A stretch of 64,000 nucleotides of DNA from JANPBY01 sp963805505 (lineage in GTDB: Bacteria > Actinomycetota > Actinomycetes > DATJPE01). The stretch is taken from contig CAWDUP010000007.1 of NCBI GenBank assembly GCA_963805505.1, forward strand, positions 496,001 to 560,000. Direction: 5' to 3'. The position numbers and the translations under genes are program-made. Below, piece after piece: positions 16,678 through 24,804 of this stretch (its first letter is position 1; each line of letters starts with the position of its first letter). The notes beneath the pieces are model-generated. The model made no database searches and had not been told where the DNA came from. It saw nothing but the letters and a program-made list of their open reading frames with translations.

Positions 16678-17481
16678 TCAGGATGAGGCGGGCTGAGCGT
16701 ACTGAGGGCTTGGGAGAGGGTGCAACGCCGAAATCGTCACTTGGTCGCGCTCGGTGATGAGCATGTCGCCGCCAAGCGTCCTAAGGCTGTCCACTGCACC
16801 ACCGGGAATCCGCATCGCCGCACTCAGGGTCCGCGGATCACCGATTGCGACGATCTCCACAGGCGCTGGCACGACGGTGCCGTCGACTGCGACACCGGGT
16901 GCGCCGTCGGGCGGCGCAGAGAACCAGGTTGACGCCACCACACGCTGGTCGCCGATCTGGATCGCTTCGGCTCCGGCGTCCCGCAGTTCTTGGATGGTGT
17001 CGAGCATGAGGGTGGCGTCGACCGCGGCCTGCGGATCTACCAACCGAATGACGACGCCAGGTCCTTCGACGGGGACGACCCCGGTGAGGATCGACAGTTC
17101 CGAGATCCTGGCCCTGGTCTCTTCAAGAGCCACCCTGTCGGCATCGGTTCCCGAGGCAAGCCGATCACGGAGGATCTCGAGCTCCCTGAGCTGGTCTTGC
17201 AGTCGGCTTTCCCGCTGATTGACATCGTCGAGGATGCGAACGAGGTCCGTGGTGTTGGTCTGTCCCAAGTCGACGCCGCCTCGATTCGCACCAACCTGCA
17301 CCGCCGCCACGAATCCCAGGAGACAAAACAGGCCGCCGACGAGGAGCTGAGTCCGAGTACGGCGCAGTGCAAGCGCGCGGCGCAACGACGGCGCAGGAGA
17401 GCGCTGGCCCGATGGCCCCGCCCCGGGGGACGACTCGACCCGCCCGTTCGGCTCTGGGGTGTTCGGAGCTGGGTCGCTCAC
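16678..17481 (-). CDS. DUF881 family membrane-anchored protein
   Basis: About 267 residues: a Pro/Ser-rich cytoplasmic N-terminus, one transmembrane helix (LLVGGLFCLLGFVAAVQVGA), a coiled coil (DDVNQRESRLQDQLRELEILRDRL), then the DUF881 globular domain with GPGVVIRLVDP, IQELRDAGAEAIQIGDQRVVASTW and a final GGAVDSLRTLGGDMLI. The function is unknown; the family is conserved in actinobacteria next to sbp. GTG at 17481 is chosen for its GTGA overlap with the sbp stop. It is third in a DUF881-sbp-DUF881 series. Confidence 0.85.
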   Translation of the reverse strand: MSDPAPNTPEPNGRVESSPGAGPSGQRSPAPSLRRALALRRTRTQLLVGGLFCLLGFVAAVQVGANRGGVDLGQTNTTDLVRILDDVNQRESRLQDQLRELEILRDRLASGTDADRVALEETRARISELSILTGVVPVEGPGVVIRLVDPQAAVDATLMLDTIQELRDAGAEAIQIGDQRVVASTWFSAPPDGAPGVAVDGTVVPAPVEIVAIGDPRTLSAAMRIPGGAVDSLRTLGGDMLITERDQVTISALHPLPSPQYAQPASS

Positions 17482-17810
17482 GCCTTGAACAGCTTCCGTC
17501 GGATCGCCGCGGCGTTGGCAAAGATCCGCACCGAGAACACCACGATGATCCCCGTGGACAGCTGGGCGCCTACACCCAATTGGTCTCCCAAGAAGACGAT
17601 CAAACCGGCTACCAGCACATTGGCCAGGAAGGAGACGACGAAGACCTTGTCGTCGAAGACGCCTTCGAGCAGAGCTCTGGCCGCGCCGAACACCGCGTCC
17701 AGAGCAGCGACGACGGCGATCGGAAGATACGGCTGAAGCCAGTAAGGGACAACCGGCTGCAGCAGGATGCCGAGGACGATCCCTAACACCAACCCCAGCG
17801 CGGCGATCAA
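17478..17810 (-). CDS. sbp: Small basic protein Sbp (DUF1290)
   Basis: A 110-residue integral membrane protein with three hydrophobic segments (about 2-20, 29-48, 57-78) and a basic C-terminus (AAAIRRKLFKA). It belongs to DUF1290/SBP, found in Gram-positives near division genes and here between two DUF881 genes. Translation appears to start at a TTG at 17810, which overlaps the TGA of the upstream DUF881 gene (TTGA); no ATG or GTG is available at the family start. Confidence 0.86.
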   Translation of the reverse strand: MIAALGLVLGIVLGILLQPVVPYWLQPYLPIAVVAALDAVFGAARALLEGVFDDKVFVVSFLANVLVAGLIVFLGDQLGVGAQLSTGIIVVFSVRIFANAAAIRRKLFKA

Positions 17811-18664
17811 GGGCTCGCCTCCTTGGCGTAGCGAAGGGTGACCCCGGTCTCCCCCGGGAGGTCAAGGCGATCCCGGGTCTCGAGGTCGTAGCGGATACCG
17901 TACGTCTGTCGTAGGCCCTCGAGCGCCTGGCCCGCAGGGCCGCGGGCGAAGGTTGTTCCCAGCAGCTCCGGATCACCAACCGCGGAGATCACGTAGGGCC
18001 GGACCAGCGGGCGGTAGTTGACGAGGATTGCTGCGCCTGCGCCCCGGATCGCCGTCAGCGTTGTGAGGCGCTGTCCGTTGATGTCGATGGCCTCGGCGCC
18101 GGACGCCCAAAGTCCGTTCACCGCGCCCTGCAGGTCACGGTCGAGCACCCGGCCAAGGTCGGGTTGGCCAGCGGCCAGGGCCTCCGTATCGACCGGGGCG
18201 TCATCGATGGTGACTTGAACACCTGGGCCACTTACCGGGATCGTGCCGGCGGCGGCACCCAGAGCATCAGCTCTCGCACGCAATCCACCACCGATCGAGC
18301 CGGTTGTGAGAATCGAACGCTGCATCCCCGCGACGTCGGCCGTGGTCGCGTCGATGCGCTGCTCGAGTGCTTGGACGCGAGCGTCACCCTCGTCGACCGC
18401 CTTCGCCAGCTCCTGCTTGCGCTGGGCGGACTCTGGCCCAGCCGACAAGTGTGCAGTGGCACCCACTGCCAGCAACAATCCCGCCAGGGCGAGGCCGACG
18501 CCGATCCACCGAGGCCGACTACGATCCGGCTCCTCATGCACGTTCGCGCGTCGCTGGGCGGCATCCAGATATCCCTGATCCAACGCATCCCTGACCAAGC
18601 GATCCAACAGACCGATCGCGGCGTCACGATTGGGGGGGTTGGCTCCCGGCTCCTCGGAAGTCAT
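17807..18664 (-). CDS. DUF881 family membrane-anchored protein
   Basis: A 285-residue paralogue of the gene at 16678. A charged cytoplasmic N-terminus is followed by a single transmembrane helix (WIGVGLALAGLLLAVGATA), a coiled coil and the DUF881 domain (GPGVQVTIDDAP, LWASGAEAIDINGQRLT, ILVNYRPLVRPYVISAVGDP). The ATG at 18664 overlaps the stop of the mannose-1-phosphate guanylyltransferase gene (ATGA). With Sbp it probably forms a conserved membrane module of unknown function. Confidence 0.87.
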   Translation of the reverse strand: MTSEEPGANPPNRDAAIGLLDRLVRDALDQGYLDAAQRRANVHEEPDRSRPRWIGVGLALAGLLLAVGATAHLSAGPESAQRKQELAKAVDEGDARVQALEQRIDATTADVAGMQRSILTTGSIGGGLRARADALGAAAGTIPVSGPGVQVTIDDAPVDTEALAAGQPDLGRVLDRDLQGAVNGLWASGAEAIDINGQRLTTLTAIRGAGAAILVNYRPLVRPYVISAVGDPELLGTTFARGPAGQALEGLRQTYGIRYDLETRDRLDLPGETGVTLRYAKEASP

Positions 18665-21159
18665 CGGCCGCCCCGTCTGAGCAGGGCCACCCATTCCTCG
18701 AGCAGGTCCTCAGCCTCGTCCTGCGAGCTTCCTTCGGCCCAAACCCTGGTAATGGCGTCGGTCGGATCTGGGAGGACGAGAGCCCAGCGACCATCGGTCT
18801 CGACCACGCGGATGCCATCGGTTGTGTCGGTTAGACGATCCCCGGCAGCCTCTTGAACACTGCGCATCACGCCCCCCCTCGTTGCCCAAGGCGTCTCCAC
18901 CTTTCGTCGCACCACATGTGCTGCGGGAATGCGAGCGTCGATCTGCGACAAGGTCAGGCGGGTGCGCGCAACCAGACCCAGCAAGGTCAGGAACGCGGCG
19001 TTGCCGTCGATCACCGGCCCCGCTGCCGGGATGAGATAGCCGCCGCGGCCGTCACCCCCGAAGGCCAATCGCTCGGTCAGGGCGCTGCGGACAAGATGAT
19101 CAGGGGTTGTCCCAACCCAGCGGACCTCCGCCCCGTGAAAACTGCAAACCCGCTCGGCCACCCGCGTCGTCGTGACTGGCAGGGCCACCTTCGCCGCTCG
19201 GCGCTCAGCGGCGACGAGATCCAAGAAGACAAGCAACGCCCGCTGATCTCCCATGACAGCACCGGTGTCATCGACAAGGCGAATGCGCTCGCCGACCGGG
19301 TCGTAGCGCACCCCGAAGGCCGCCCCGGAGGAAGCGACCAGTTTGCCCAGGCGCCGCAGACCCGCTCGCCGCGACGCCGAAGACTCGGTCGGCGTGGTCT
19401 CGTCCAGCCGCCCGTTGACGATCAGCACCTCGACGCCCACGCGACTGAGCAGATGCGGGAGCAACAGTGCTGCCACGCCGTCGGCGCAATCGACCACCAC
19501 CTTCAGACCAGCCGCGTCCACGCCTCGCATGTCTAGGGCGCGTAACAGCTCGTGGACGTAGGTCTCGGTCGACCGCGACGGGAACGACAGATCCCCGATC
19601 TCGCCGGGGAAAGCGCGCCGAAACTCTTCGCGTTGGAGAACCCGTTCCAGCGCTCGCGAAGCAGCATGGGAAAGGTCGAGGCCCTGCGCATCGAGAAAAG
19701 TGATGTCAACGCTGTCTGGCACTCCCGGGGTCGTGCGGATCATCAATCCTCCGGCGCCTCCCGCGCGCCCAGCCTCCAGGCGGGTCACGGCGGGTGCAGC
19801 AACCTCGAGATCGCGCACATCGATGGCGGAAGCCGTCAACGCCGCGATCGCCGCGCGCTTCAAGGCCCCGGCCGAGCGGCTGTGGTCACGACTCGTGGTG
19901 ACTACAGCCCCCTTCTGAAGGGTCGTGGCGAAGGCCGATGCCAGGCGAACCACTAGTTCCGGGGTTATCTCGACATTGACGATTCCCGAGATGCCGCGTG
20001 GTCCGAACAGGCTTCGATGGCCGCGGCTCTCCCAGATCACGCTCTCGTGGAGAACCGTTCCCGCTTCGATGGACTTGAACGGGTAGACCTTGACGCCCGC
20101 CGAGACAATGACCTCCTCTTCGACGACGCACTCGTCGCCGATGACCGCCCCCTCTTCGATACGCGCCGCGCGCTTCAGCTCGGTGTTCTTGCCGATGACG
20201 CAGCCCCGTAGGTTGGCGCGTGCGCCGACGAAGGCGTTGTCGTGAACAACCGCCCGGTGGAGGAACGCCCGCGGCCGCACGACAACGTTGCTGCCCAAGA
20301 CTGTGTACTCACGAAGTTCGGCCTTGGCCTCCACCTTCGCGTAGTCGCCGATGAGCAGCGGACCCTTGAGCACAGCCTCCTCGTGGACTTCAGCTCCCTC
20401 GCCCAGCCAAACGCCCGCTGCCACTTCGAAGCCAGGGATCTCCACGCTGACTCGATGCTCCAGGACGTCGGCCTGCGCCCTCAGGTAGGCCGAATGCGTT
20501 CCGACGTCAGCCCAGTAGCCCTCGGCGACGTACCCCTCGATCGGAAGCCCCTTGGCGAGCATCGCTGGGAAGACATCCGCAGACCAGTCGACCGAGGCCC
20601 CGCGCTCGACGAAGTCCAGCACTTCGGGCTCCATCACGTAGATGCCGGTGTTGACGGTGTCGGTGAACACCTGACCCCAGGACGGCTTCTCCAGGATTCG
20701 TTGCACCCGACCGTCGCCGTCCAAGGTGGTGATCCCGAACTCGAGAGGGTCGGCCACGCGGGTGAGACAGACCGTGACAAGGGCCCCCCGCTCACGGTGG
20801 TGATCGATCAGAGCGGTGAGATCGAAATCCGTGAGGGCGTCCCCACTGATCACCAGGAACGGATCGTCTCGCAATGCCTCCTCGGCGTTCTTGACACTCC
20901 CCGCAGTCCCAAGAGGTTGCTCCTCTGCTGCGTAGGACAGGTGAACCCCGAACTCATCGCCGTCACCGAAGTAGTTGCGCACCAGGGTGGCCAGGAACTG
21001 AACGGTGACCACCGTTTCGGAGAATCCATGCTGCTTGAGCAACGTGAGGACATGGCTCATCAATGGTTTGTTGGCGATCGGCAGCAGCGGTTTGGGCATG
21101 CTCGAGGTGGTCGGCCGAAGCCTGGTGCCTTCGCCTCCAGCCATGACCACCGCCTTCAT
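18661..21159 (-). CDS. Mannose-1-phosphate guanylyltransferase / phosphomannomutase-like fusion
   Basis: An 832-residue three-part protein. Residues 1-235 are a nucleotidyltransferase (GGEGTRLRPTTSSMPKPL, VISGDALTDFDL). About 245-360 are left-handed beta-helix hexapeptide repeats, and the rest is a phosphohexomutase. The mutase has a candidate phosphoserine loop TTSRDHSRSAGALKR, a metal-loop-like VVDCADGVA and GGDGRGGYLIP. It would make and/or use mannose-1-phosphate for GDP-mannose, the donor for phosphatidylinositol mannosides and glycans. That fits its 4-base overlap with a CDP-alcohol phosphatidyltransferase gene. The metal-binding DGD of classical mutases appears as DCADG, so mutase activity is uncertain. 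Confidence 0.87.
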   Translation of the reverse strand: MKAVVMAGGEGTRLRPTTSSMPKPLLPIANKPLMSHVLTLLKQHGFSETVVTVQFLATLVRNYFGDGDEFGVHLSYAAEEQPLGTAGSVKNAEEALRDDPFLVISGDALTDFDLTALIDHHRERGALVTVCLTRVADPLEFGITTLDGDGRVQRILEKPSWGQVFTDTVNTGIYVMEPEVLDFVERGASVDWSADVFPAMLAKGLPIEGYVAEGYWADVGTHSAYLRAQADVLEHRVSVEIPGFEVAAGVWLGEGAEVHEEAVLKGPLLIGDYAKVEAKAELREYTVLGSNVVVRPRAFLHRAVVHDNAFVGARANLRGCVIGKNTELKRAARIEEGAVIGDECVVEEEVIVSAGVKVYPFKSIEAGTVLHESVIWESRGHRSLFGPRGISGIVNVEITPELVVRLASAFATTLQKGAVVTTSRDHSRSAGALKRAAIAALTASAIDVRDLEVAAPAVTRLEAGRAGGAGGLMIRTTPGVPDSVDITFLDAQGLDLSHAASRALERVLQREEFRRAFPGEIGDLSFPSRSTETYVHELLRALDMRGVDAAGLKVVVDCADGVAALLLPHLLSRVGVEVLIVNGRLDETTPTESSASRRAGLRRLGKLVASSGAAFGVRYDPVGERIRLVDDTGAVMGDQRALLVFLDLVAAERRAAKVALPVTTTRVAERVCSFHGAEVRWVGTTPDHLVRSALTERLAFGGDGRGGYLIPAAGPVIDGNAAFLTLLGLVARTRLTLSQIDARIPAAHVVRRKVETPWATRGGVMRSVQEAAGDRLTDTTDGIRVVETDGRWALVLPDPTDAITRVWAEGSSQDEAEDLLEEWVALLRRGGR

Positions 21160-21788
21160 GCCGACGCCTCCCCCGGCCGTGCAGCCGACGCTGAGGTTCT
21201 CCCGGCCAGCGGGTCATGGCGGAGTTCTCGCACCTGCCAGAGATAGCCGATTGCCGCCCACCAATACAGGCCGGTCCCCCAGATCAGGAACGCCCAGCCG
21301 AACGCGTGCGCCCATTCGGCAAAGGTGCCGGTTCCAGTGCCGAGCAGCAGCCAAGGAAAGGCGGCGAGAAGGTTTGCCGTGGCAGCCTTTCCGAGAAAGT
21401 GAACGGGAAGACCGGTGTAGCCGAGACGCCGCAGGGTGGGCAAGGTCGTGAGCAGGACCAGGTCCCGCAGCAGCAGGAGCGCGACAAGCCACCAGGGCAC
21501 GATGTCGCGGATGCCGAAGGCGACGAGGGCGGCAACGACGTACAAGCGGTCGGCAACGGGATCCAACAGCTGACCGACGCGGGAGATCTGGTGCCAGCGC
21601 CTGGCGAGCATCCCGTCCAGATAGTCGGTGACACCGCTCACGAAGAGGACCACCACCGCCCAGCCGTCCGCTTCCGGCACGAGGACCAGCCACAAGAAGA
21701 GGGGGACCCCGAGCAACCGCAGGACGCTCAAGGCGTTTGGAATGGTCAGGATCCGGTCGGTCTGTACCGCCGTCTCCTGCACGCTCAC
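21156..21788 (-). CDS. CDP-alcohol phosphatidyltransferase family protein (PgsA-like)
   Basis: A 210-residue membrane enzyme with about six hydrophobic segments and a perfect CDP-alcohol motif D-G-x2-A-R-x8-G-x3-D-x3-D at residues 58-80. It transfers a phosphatidyl group from CDP-diacylglycerol to an alcohol; the acceptor (glycerol-phosphate or inositol-phosphate) is not evident. Mycobacterial synteny places a PgsA homologue at this point. The start is a GTG at 21788. It begins the operon that continues through the guanylyltransferase, DUF881 and sbp genes by 4-base overlaps. Confidence 0.88.
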   Translation of the reverse strand: MSVQETAVQTDRILTIPNALSVLRLLGVPLFLWLVLVPEADGWAVVVLFVSGVTDYLDGMLARRWHQISRVGQLLDPVADRLYVVAALVAFGIRDIVPWWLVALLLLRDLVLLTTLPTLRRLGYTGLPVHFLGKAATANLLAAFPWLLLGTGTGTFAEWAHAFGWAFLIWGTGLYWWAAIGYLWQVRELRHDPLAGRTSASAARPGEASA

Positions 21789-22035
21789 TCGTCGGCTCCC
21801 CTCAGTGGATGCGATGCCACCGTCAGCCTACGTCGCCTGGGCTGGATGCCTGCTCTCCCAACCGGCTTCCGGCCACGAACAGCCGCCGGACCAACCAGCG
21901 CCTCAAGGAAGGAGTCACCGTCTGCGGGGTCCTCCCCAGTGCGGTGCCTGGCACACAACGAGTCCCGGGCGGTGATTACCTATTCATCCCACGGCTGCCC
22001 CGCAGAGTCGGTGGCCAAAGATTTTCCAGAATCGA

Positions 22036-22062
22036 TGTCGAAGGGCCATCCTGCGGTTCGAC
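22036..22062 (+). promoter_or_regulatory. Candidate ECF42-type promoter
   Basis: TGTCGA (22036-22041), 17 bases, then CGAC (22059-22062). This matches the ECF42 promoter signature I recall from Streptomyces work (TGTCGA at -35, CGA/TC at -10). It lies upstream of the DGPF/YCII gene and the ECF42-like sigma gene, consistent with autoregulation. The predicted RNA start near 22069 supports the GTG at 22108 as the start of the DGPF gene. The rest of the 319-base gap 21789-22107 shows no gene. Confidence 0.6.
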
Positions 22063-22107
22063 GTATCAGTGACAAGCCAGTCCCGACAACCAACAGGAGT
22101 GATCAAG

Positions 22108-22482
22108 GTGCCGCGTTTCATGGGATTCGTCAGGATGGAAGAGGGCGTGGGAACGCCGCCAAAGGCGCTGTTCGACGCGATGGACGCACACATCGGCGAA
22201 CGGGCCGCCAAGGGGATATTTCTCGACGGCGGAGGCCTGTACGGGACCGAGGATGCCGTGAACTTCGTGGTGCGCGAAGGCGAGGTCACGAGAGTCGACG
22301 GACCGTACGCAGAGGCGAAAGAGGTTGTCGGGGGCTGGGCGATCATGCAATACGACTCCGTTGAGCAGGCCGTGGCCGACCAGGAGGAATTCGCCGCCCT
22401 GCACGCCAAGTACTGGCCCGAGGTAACCGTGATCGCGACTCTGCGTCAGATCTCCACCGGCCCCGAGGAGCCTGGCGACTAA
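22108..22482 (+). CDS. YCII/DGPF-domain protein (partner of ECF42 sigma factor)
   Basis: A 124-residue YCII-related (DGPF) protein. It has the family N-terminus PRFMGFVRMEE, the ferredoxin-like core and the DGPYAEAKEVVGGWAIMQ signature that names the group. DGPF proteins are regularly encoded beside ECF42 sigma factors and thought to act with them; the reaction is unknown. The GTG at 22108 has GGAG 8 bases upstream. A GTG at 22069 also opens the frame but lies at the predicted transcription start. The sigma gene follows after 24 bases. Confidence 0.83.
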   Translation: MPRFMGFVRMEEGVGTPPKALFDAMDAHIGERAAKGIFLDGGGLYGTEDAVNFVVREGEVTRVDGPYAEAKEVVGGWAIMQYDSVEQAVADQEEFAALHAKYWPEVTVIATLRQISTGPEEPGD

Positions 22483-22506
22483 CCGGGGCTCACTACTCTG
22501 GGGGTC

Positions 22507-23799
22507 GTGCCGGCGGAGATCAGTGCGAGTGACCCGCGGGAGGTGATCGTCGCCGCGTGGCGGGCCGAATCGGCTCGCCTCGTCGGTGCTCTTACCCGGA
22601 TGACGCGCGATCTCGAGCTCGCCGAGGACCTGGCGCAGGATGCCCTCGTGGCCGCACTCGAGCAGTGGCCGAGGGAAGGGGTCCCGAGCAATCCGGGTGC
22701 GTGGCTCATGACCATTGCCAAACGCCGGGGCCTCGATCACTTCCGTCGCGCGGACAACCTCCGTGGCAAGGTCGCGGAACTCCGGAACGCCCTTGGCGAG
22801 GAGGGAGCGGACATGCTCGATCTCGACCGCCAGGTGGACTACATCGAGGACGATGTGCTGCGGCTCATCTTCTTGTGCTGCCATCCGAGTCTTACGGCTG
22901 ACTCTCGAGCCGCGCTCACACTGCGCCTGGTCGGCGGGCTCACCACGGCCGAGATCGCCCGCGGGTTCTTGACCACCGAATCGACGATGGGTCAGCGCAT
23001 CTCACGGGCGAAGAAGACCCTGTCCGAGGCTCACGCGCAGTTCGAGCTGCCGACCGAACGAGAGCGCATCGGACGTCTCGATGACGTCATGGCCGTGATC
23101 TATCTGATCTTCAATGAGGGCTACTCGGCGACGGCCGGCAAGGACTGGATGCGCCCTGACCTGGCACGAGAAGGGATGCGGCTTGCGCGGATGCTGGCCG
23201 CGCTTGCTCCCAACGAACCCGAGGTGCTCGGGTTGCAAGCTCTTCTGGAGATCCAGGGATCACGGCTCACAGCGCGCCTCGATGAGCACGGCGCACCTGT
23301 GCTGCTTGAGGCGCAGGACCGAAGTCGCTGGGATCCGTTGTTGATCCGGCGCGGTCTTGGCGCACTGCGCGAGGCCGAACGTCTCGCCGCTGGTGGCAGA
23401 CCCGTCGGCAAGTACTTCCTCCAAGCCCTGATCGCCGCCGAGCACGCCAAGGCCTCGCGCGCCGAGGACACAAGCTGGCACCGAATTGCCTCCCTCTACG
23501 ACGTCCTGGCCAACGCCGCACCTGGACCCGTGGTCGAAGTGAACCGCGCGGTCGCCCATGGACGGGCTTTCGGCCCTGACGCGGGACTGGCCGTGCTGGA
23601 TGCTCTGGATCCCGACCTGCTCAGCGACTCACCGCTCGTGCCGAGTGTGCGGGGGGACCTGCTGGAAAGAGCTGGGCGAAACCGACCAGCGGGCGAGGCG
23701 TTTGCCGAAGCGGCCTCACGCAGCTTGAACGAGGGCGAACGAGTGATCCTGCAGCGCAGGGCTGAGCACAACCTGGCCCACGTCGAAGGCTCGAGGTGA
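22507..23799 (+). CDS. ECF42-type RNA polymerase sigma factor with C-terminal TPR/DUF6596-like extension
   Basis: A 430-residue sigma factor. Region 2 (ARLVGALTRMTRDLELAEDLAQDALVAALEQWP) and region 4 (LTLRLVGGLTTAEIARGFLTTESTMGQRISRAKK) occupy the first 180 residues. Then comes the ECF42 linker ERIGRLDDVMAVIYLIFNEGYSATAG, followed by a helical C-terminal extension of about 230 residues that replaces an anti-sigma factor in this group. GTG start. Co-transcription with the DGPF gene is implied by the 24-base spacing. No anti-sigma gene is nearby, in line with ECF42 biology. Confidence 0.9.
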   Translation: MPAEISASDPREVIVAAWRAESARLVGALTRMTRDLELAEDLAQDALVAALEQWPREGVPSNPGAWLMTIAKRRGLDHFRRADNLRGKVAELRNALGEEGADMLDLDRQVDYIEDDVLRLIFLCCHPSLTADSRAALTLRLVGGLTTAEIARGFLTTESTMGQRISRAKKTLSEAHAQFELPTERERIGRLDDVMAVIYLIFNEGYSATAGKDWMRPDLAREGMRLARMLAALAPNEPEVLGLQALLEIQGSRLTARLDEHGAPVLLEAQDRSRWDPLLIRRGLGALREAERLAAGGRPVGKYFLQALIAAEHAKASRAEDTSWHRIASLYDVLANAAPGPVVEVNRAVAHGRAFGPDAGLAVLDALDPDLLSDSPLVPSVRGDLLERAGRNRPAGEAFAEAASRSLNEGERVILQRRAEHNLAHVEGSR

Positions 23800-23870
23800 T
23801 CAAGCCTCGTCAGCAGATCATCCCGATACGTTGGGAGTGTCGAAGAAGCCAATGATCTCGTAGGAGTGAC

Positions 23871-24554
23871 ATGACCGACAATGTGACCACCGCTCGAACC
23901 ACCGGCCTCTGGTACCTCGGGTTGGCTGTGACTGGGGTCGTCGGGTTCTTGCTGGTCCGGCCTGCGCTGTACGTCGAGTCAGACAGCCCAGCAACGCTGG
24001 CGAATCTCCAGGACAAACCGGGATTGGCCCATCTCAGCATCGTTCTCGAAATGGCGATCGTCTTGACCCAGGCGCTTGCGGCGATCTGGTTCTACAAGTT
24101 GCTGCGCGACGTGCGCAATGTGGCTGGCGTCTCGGTCGCAGCGTTCGGGCTCGTCAACGCCGTCGCCATCATGGCCAGCACGGTGTTCGTCGCCACCGCC
24201 GTCGCGGTAGCCGAAGACGCGTCACTTGCTCCTACCGGTGACGCTGCGGCGAGCGTAGGGATGCTCTACGAACTCAGTGCCAACGCGTGGGGCGTCGGGG
24301 CCTTGTTCTTCGGTCTCTGGCTGATCCCGATGGGATGGGCCGCCGTAACAACGGGACGCTTCCCCCAGGTGCTTGGTTGGATCCTGATCGTGGGTGGCGT
24401 CGGCTACATCCTCAGCAGCATCGTCGACTACGCGTTCGTCAACCCACCGGCCGCGCTGGTCGGCGCCCTCGCGTTCCCAGCAACGATTGCGGAGTTCTGG
24501 ATGATCGGCTACCTGTTGATACGCGGCATCCGGACACCACAGGCCCCGTCCTGA
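23871..24554 (+). CDS. DUF4386 integral membrane protein
   Basis: A 227-residue protein with about six transmembrane helices (12-31, 55-73, 88-112, 136-158, 163-185, 190-213). The order LYLG/FLLVRP, LLRDVRN, AGVSVAAFGLVNAVAIM and LFFGLWLIPMGW fits DUF4386. Family function is unknown. It starts with ATG, preceded by GTAGGAG. It lies 71 bases after the sigma factor gene and may be under its control, though the only TGTCGA in the gap (near 23838) is badly placed for that. Confidence 0.83.
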   Translation: MTDNVTTARTTGLWYLGLAVTGVVGFLLVRPALYVESDSPATLANLQDKPGLAHLSIVLEMAIVLTQALAAIWFYKLLRDVRNVAGVSVAAFGLVNAVAIMASTVFVATAVAVAEDASLAPTGDAAASVGMLYELSANAWGVGALFFGLWLIPMGWAAVTTGRFPQVLGWILIVGGVGYILSSIVDYAFVNPPAALVGALAFPATIAEFWMIGYLLIRGIRTPQAPS

Positions 24555-24637
24555 CCTTTCCTGGCGCCTGTACGTGCCTGTCCGGCGCAGAACCGGCCCT
24601 GGCCGCGTTTCCGCTGGTCAGAGACGGTTTCACCGAG

Positions 24638-24711
<74 letters not shown>

Positions 24712-24804
24712 TACACCCTCTCGGGCGGCGCAACTCTACCCGAGCCCAGCAGACCGGAAGTACTCCGAGCGTGCCCGTCCAGGAGCCACTCATCTTGCCG
24801 AGGG

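Noticed and set aside
20242..21246. 334-codon plus-strand frame
   Set aside because: Antisense to the guanylyltransferase gene.
23838..23862. Second ECF42-like promoter (TGTCGA) ahead of the DUF4386 gene
   Set aside because: The spacer to CGTA is only 15 bases and the RNA would start inside the ribosome binding site.
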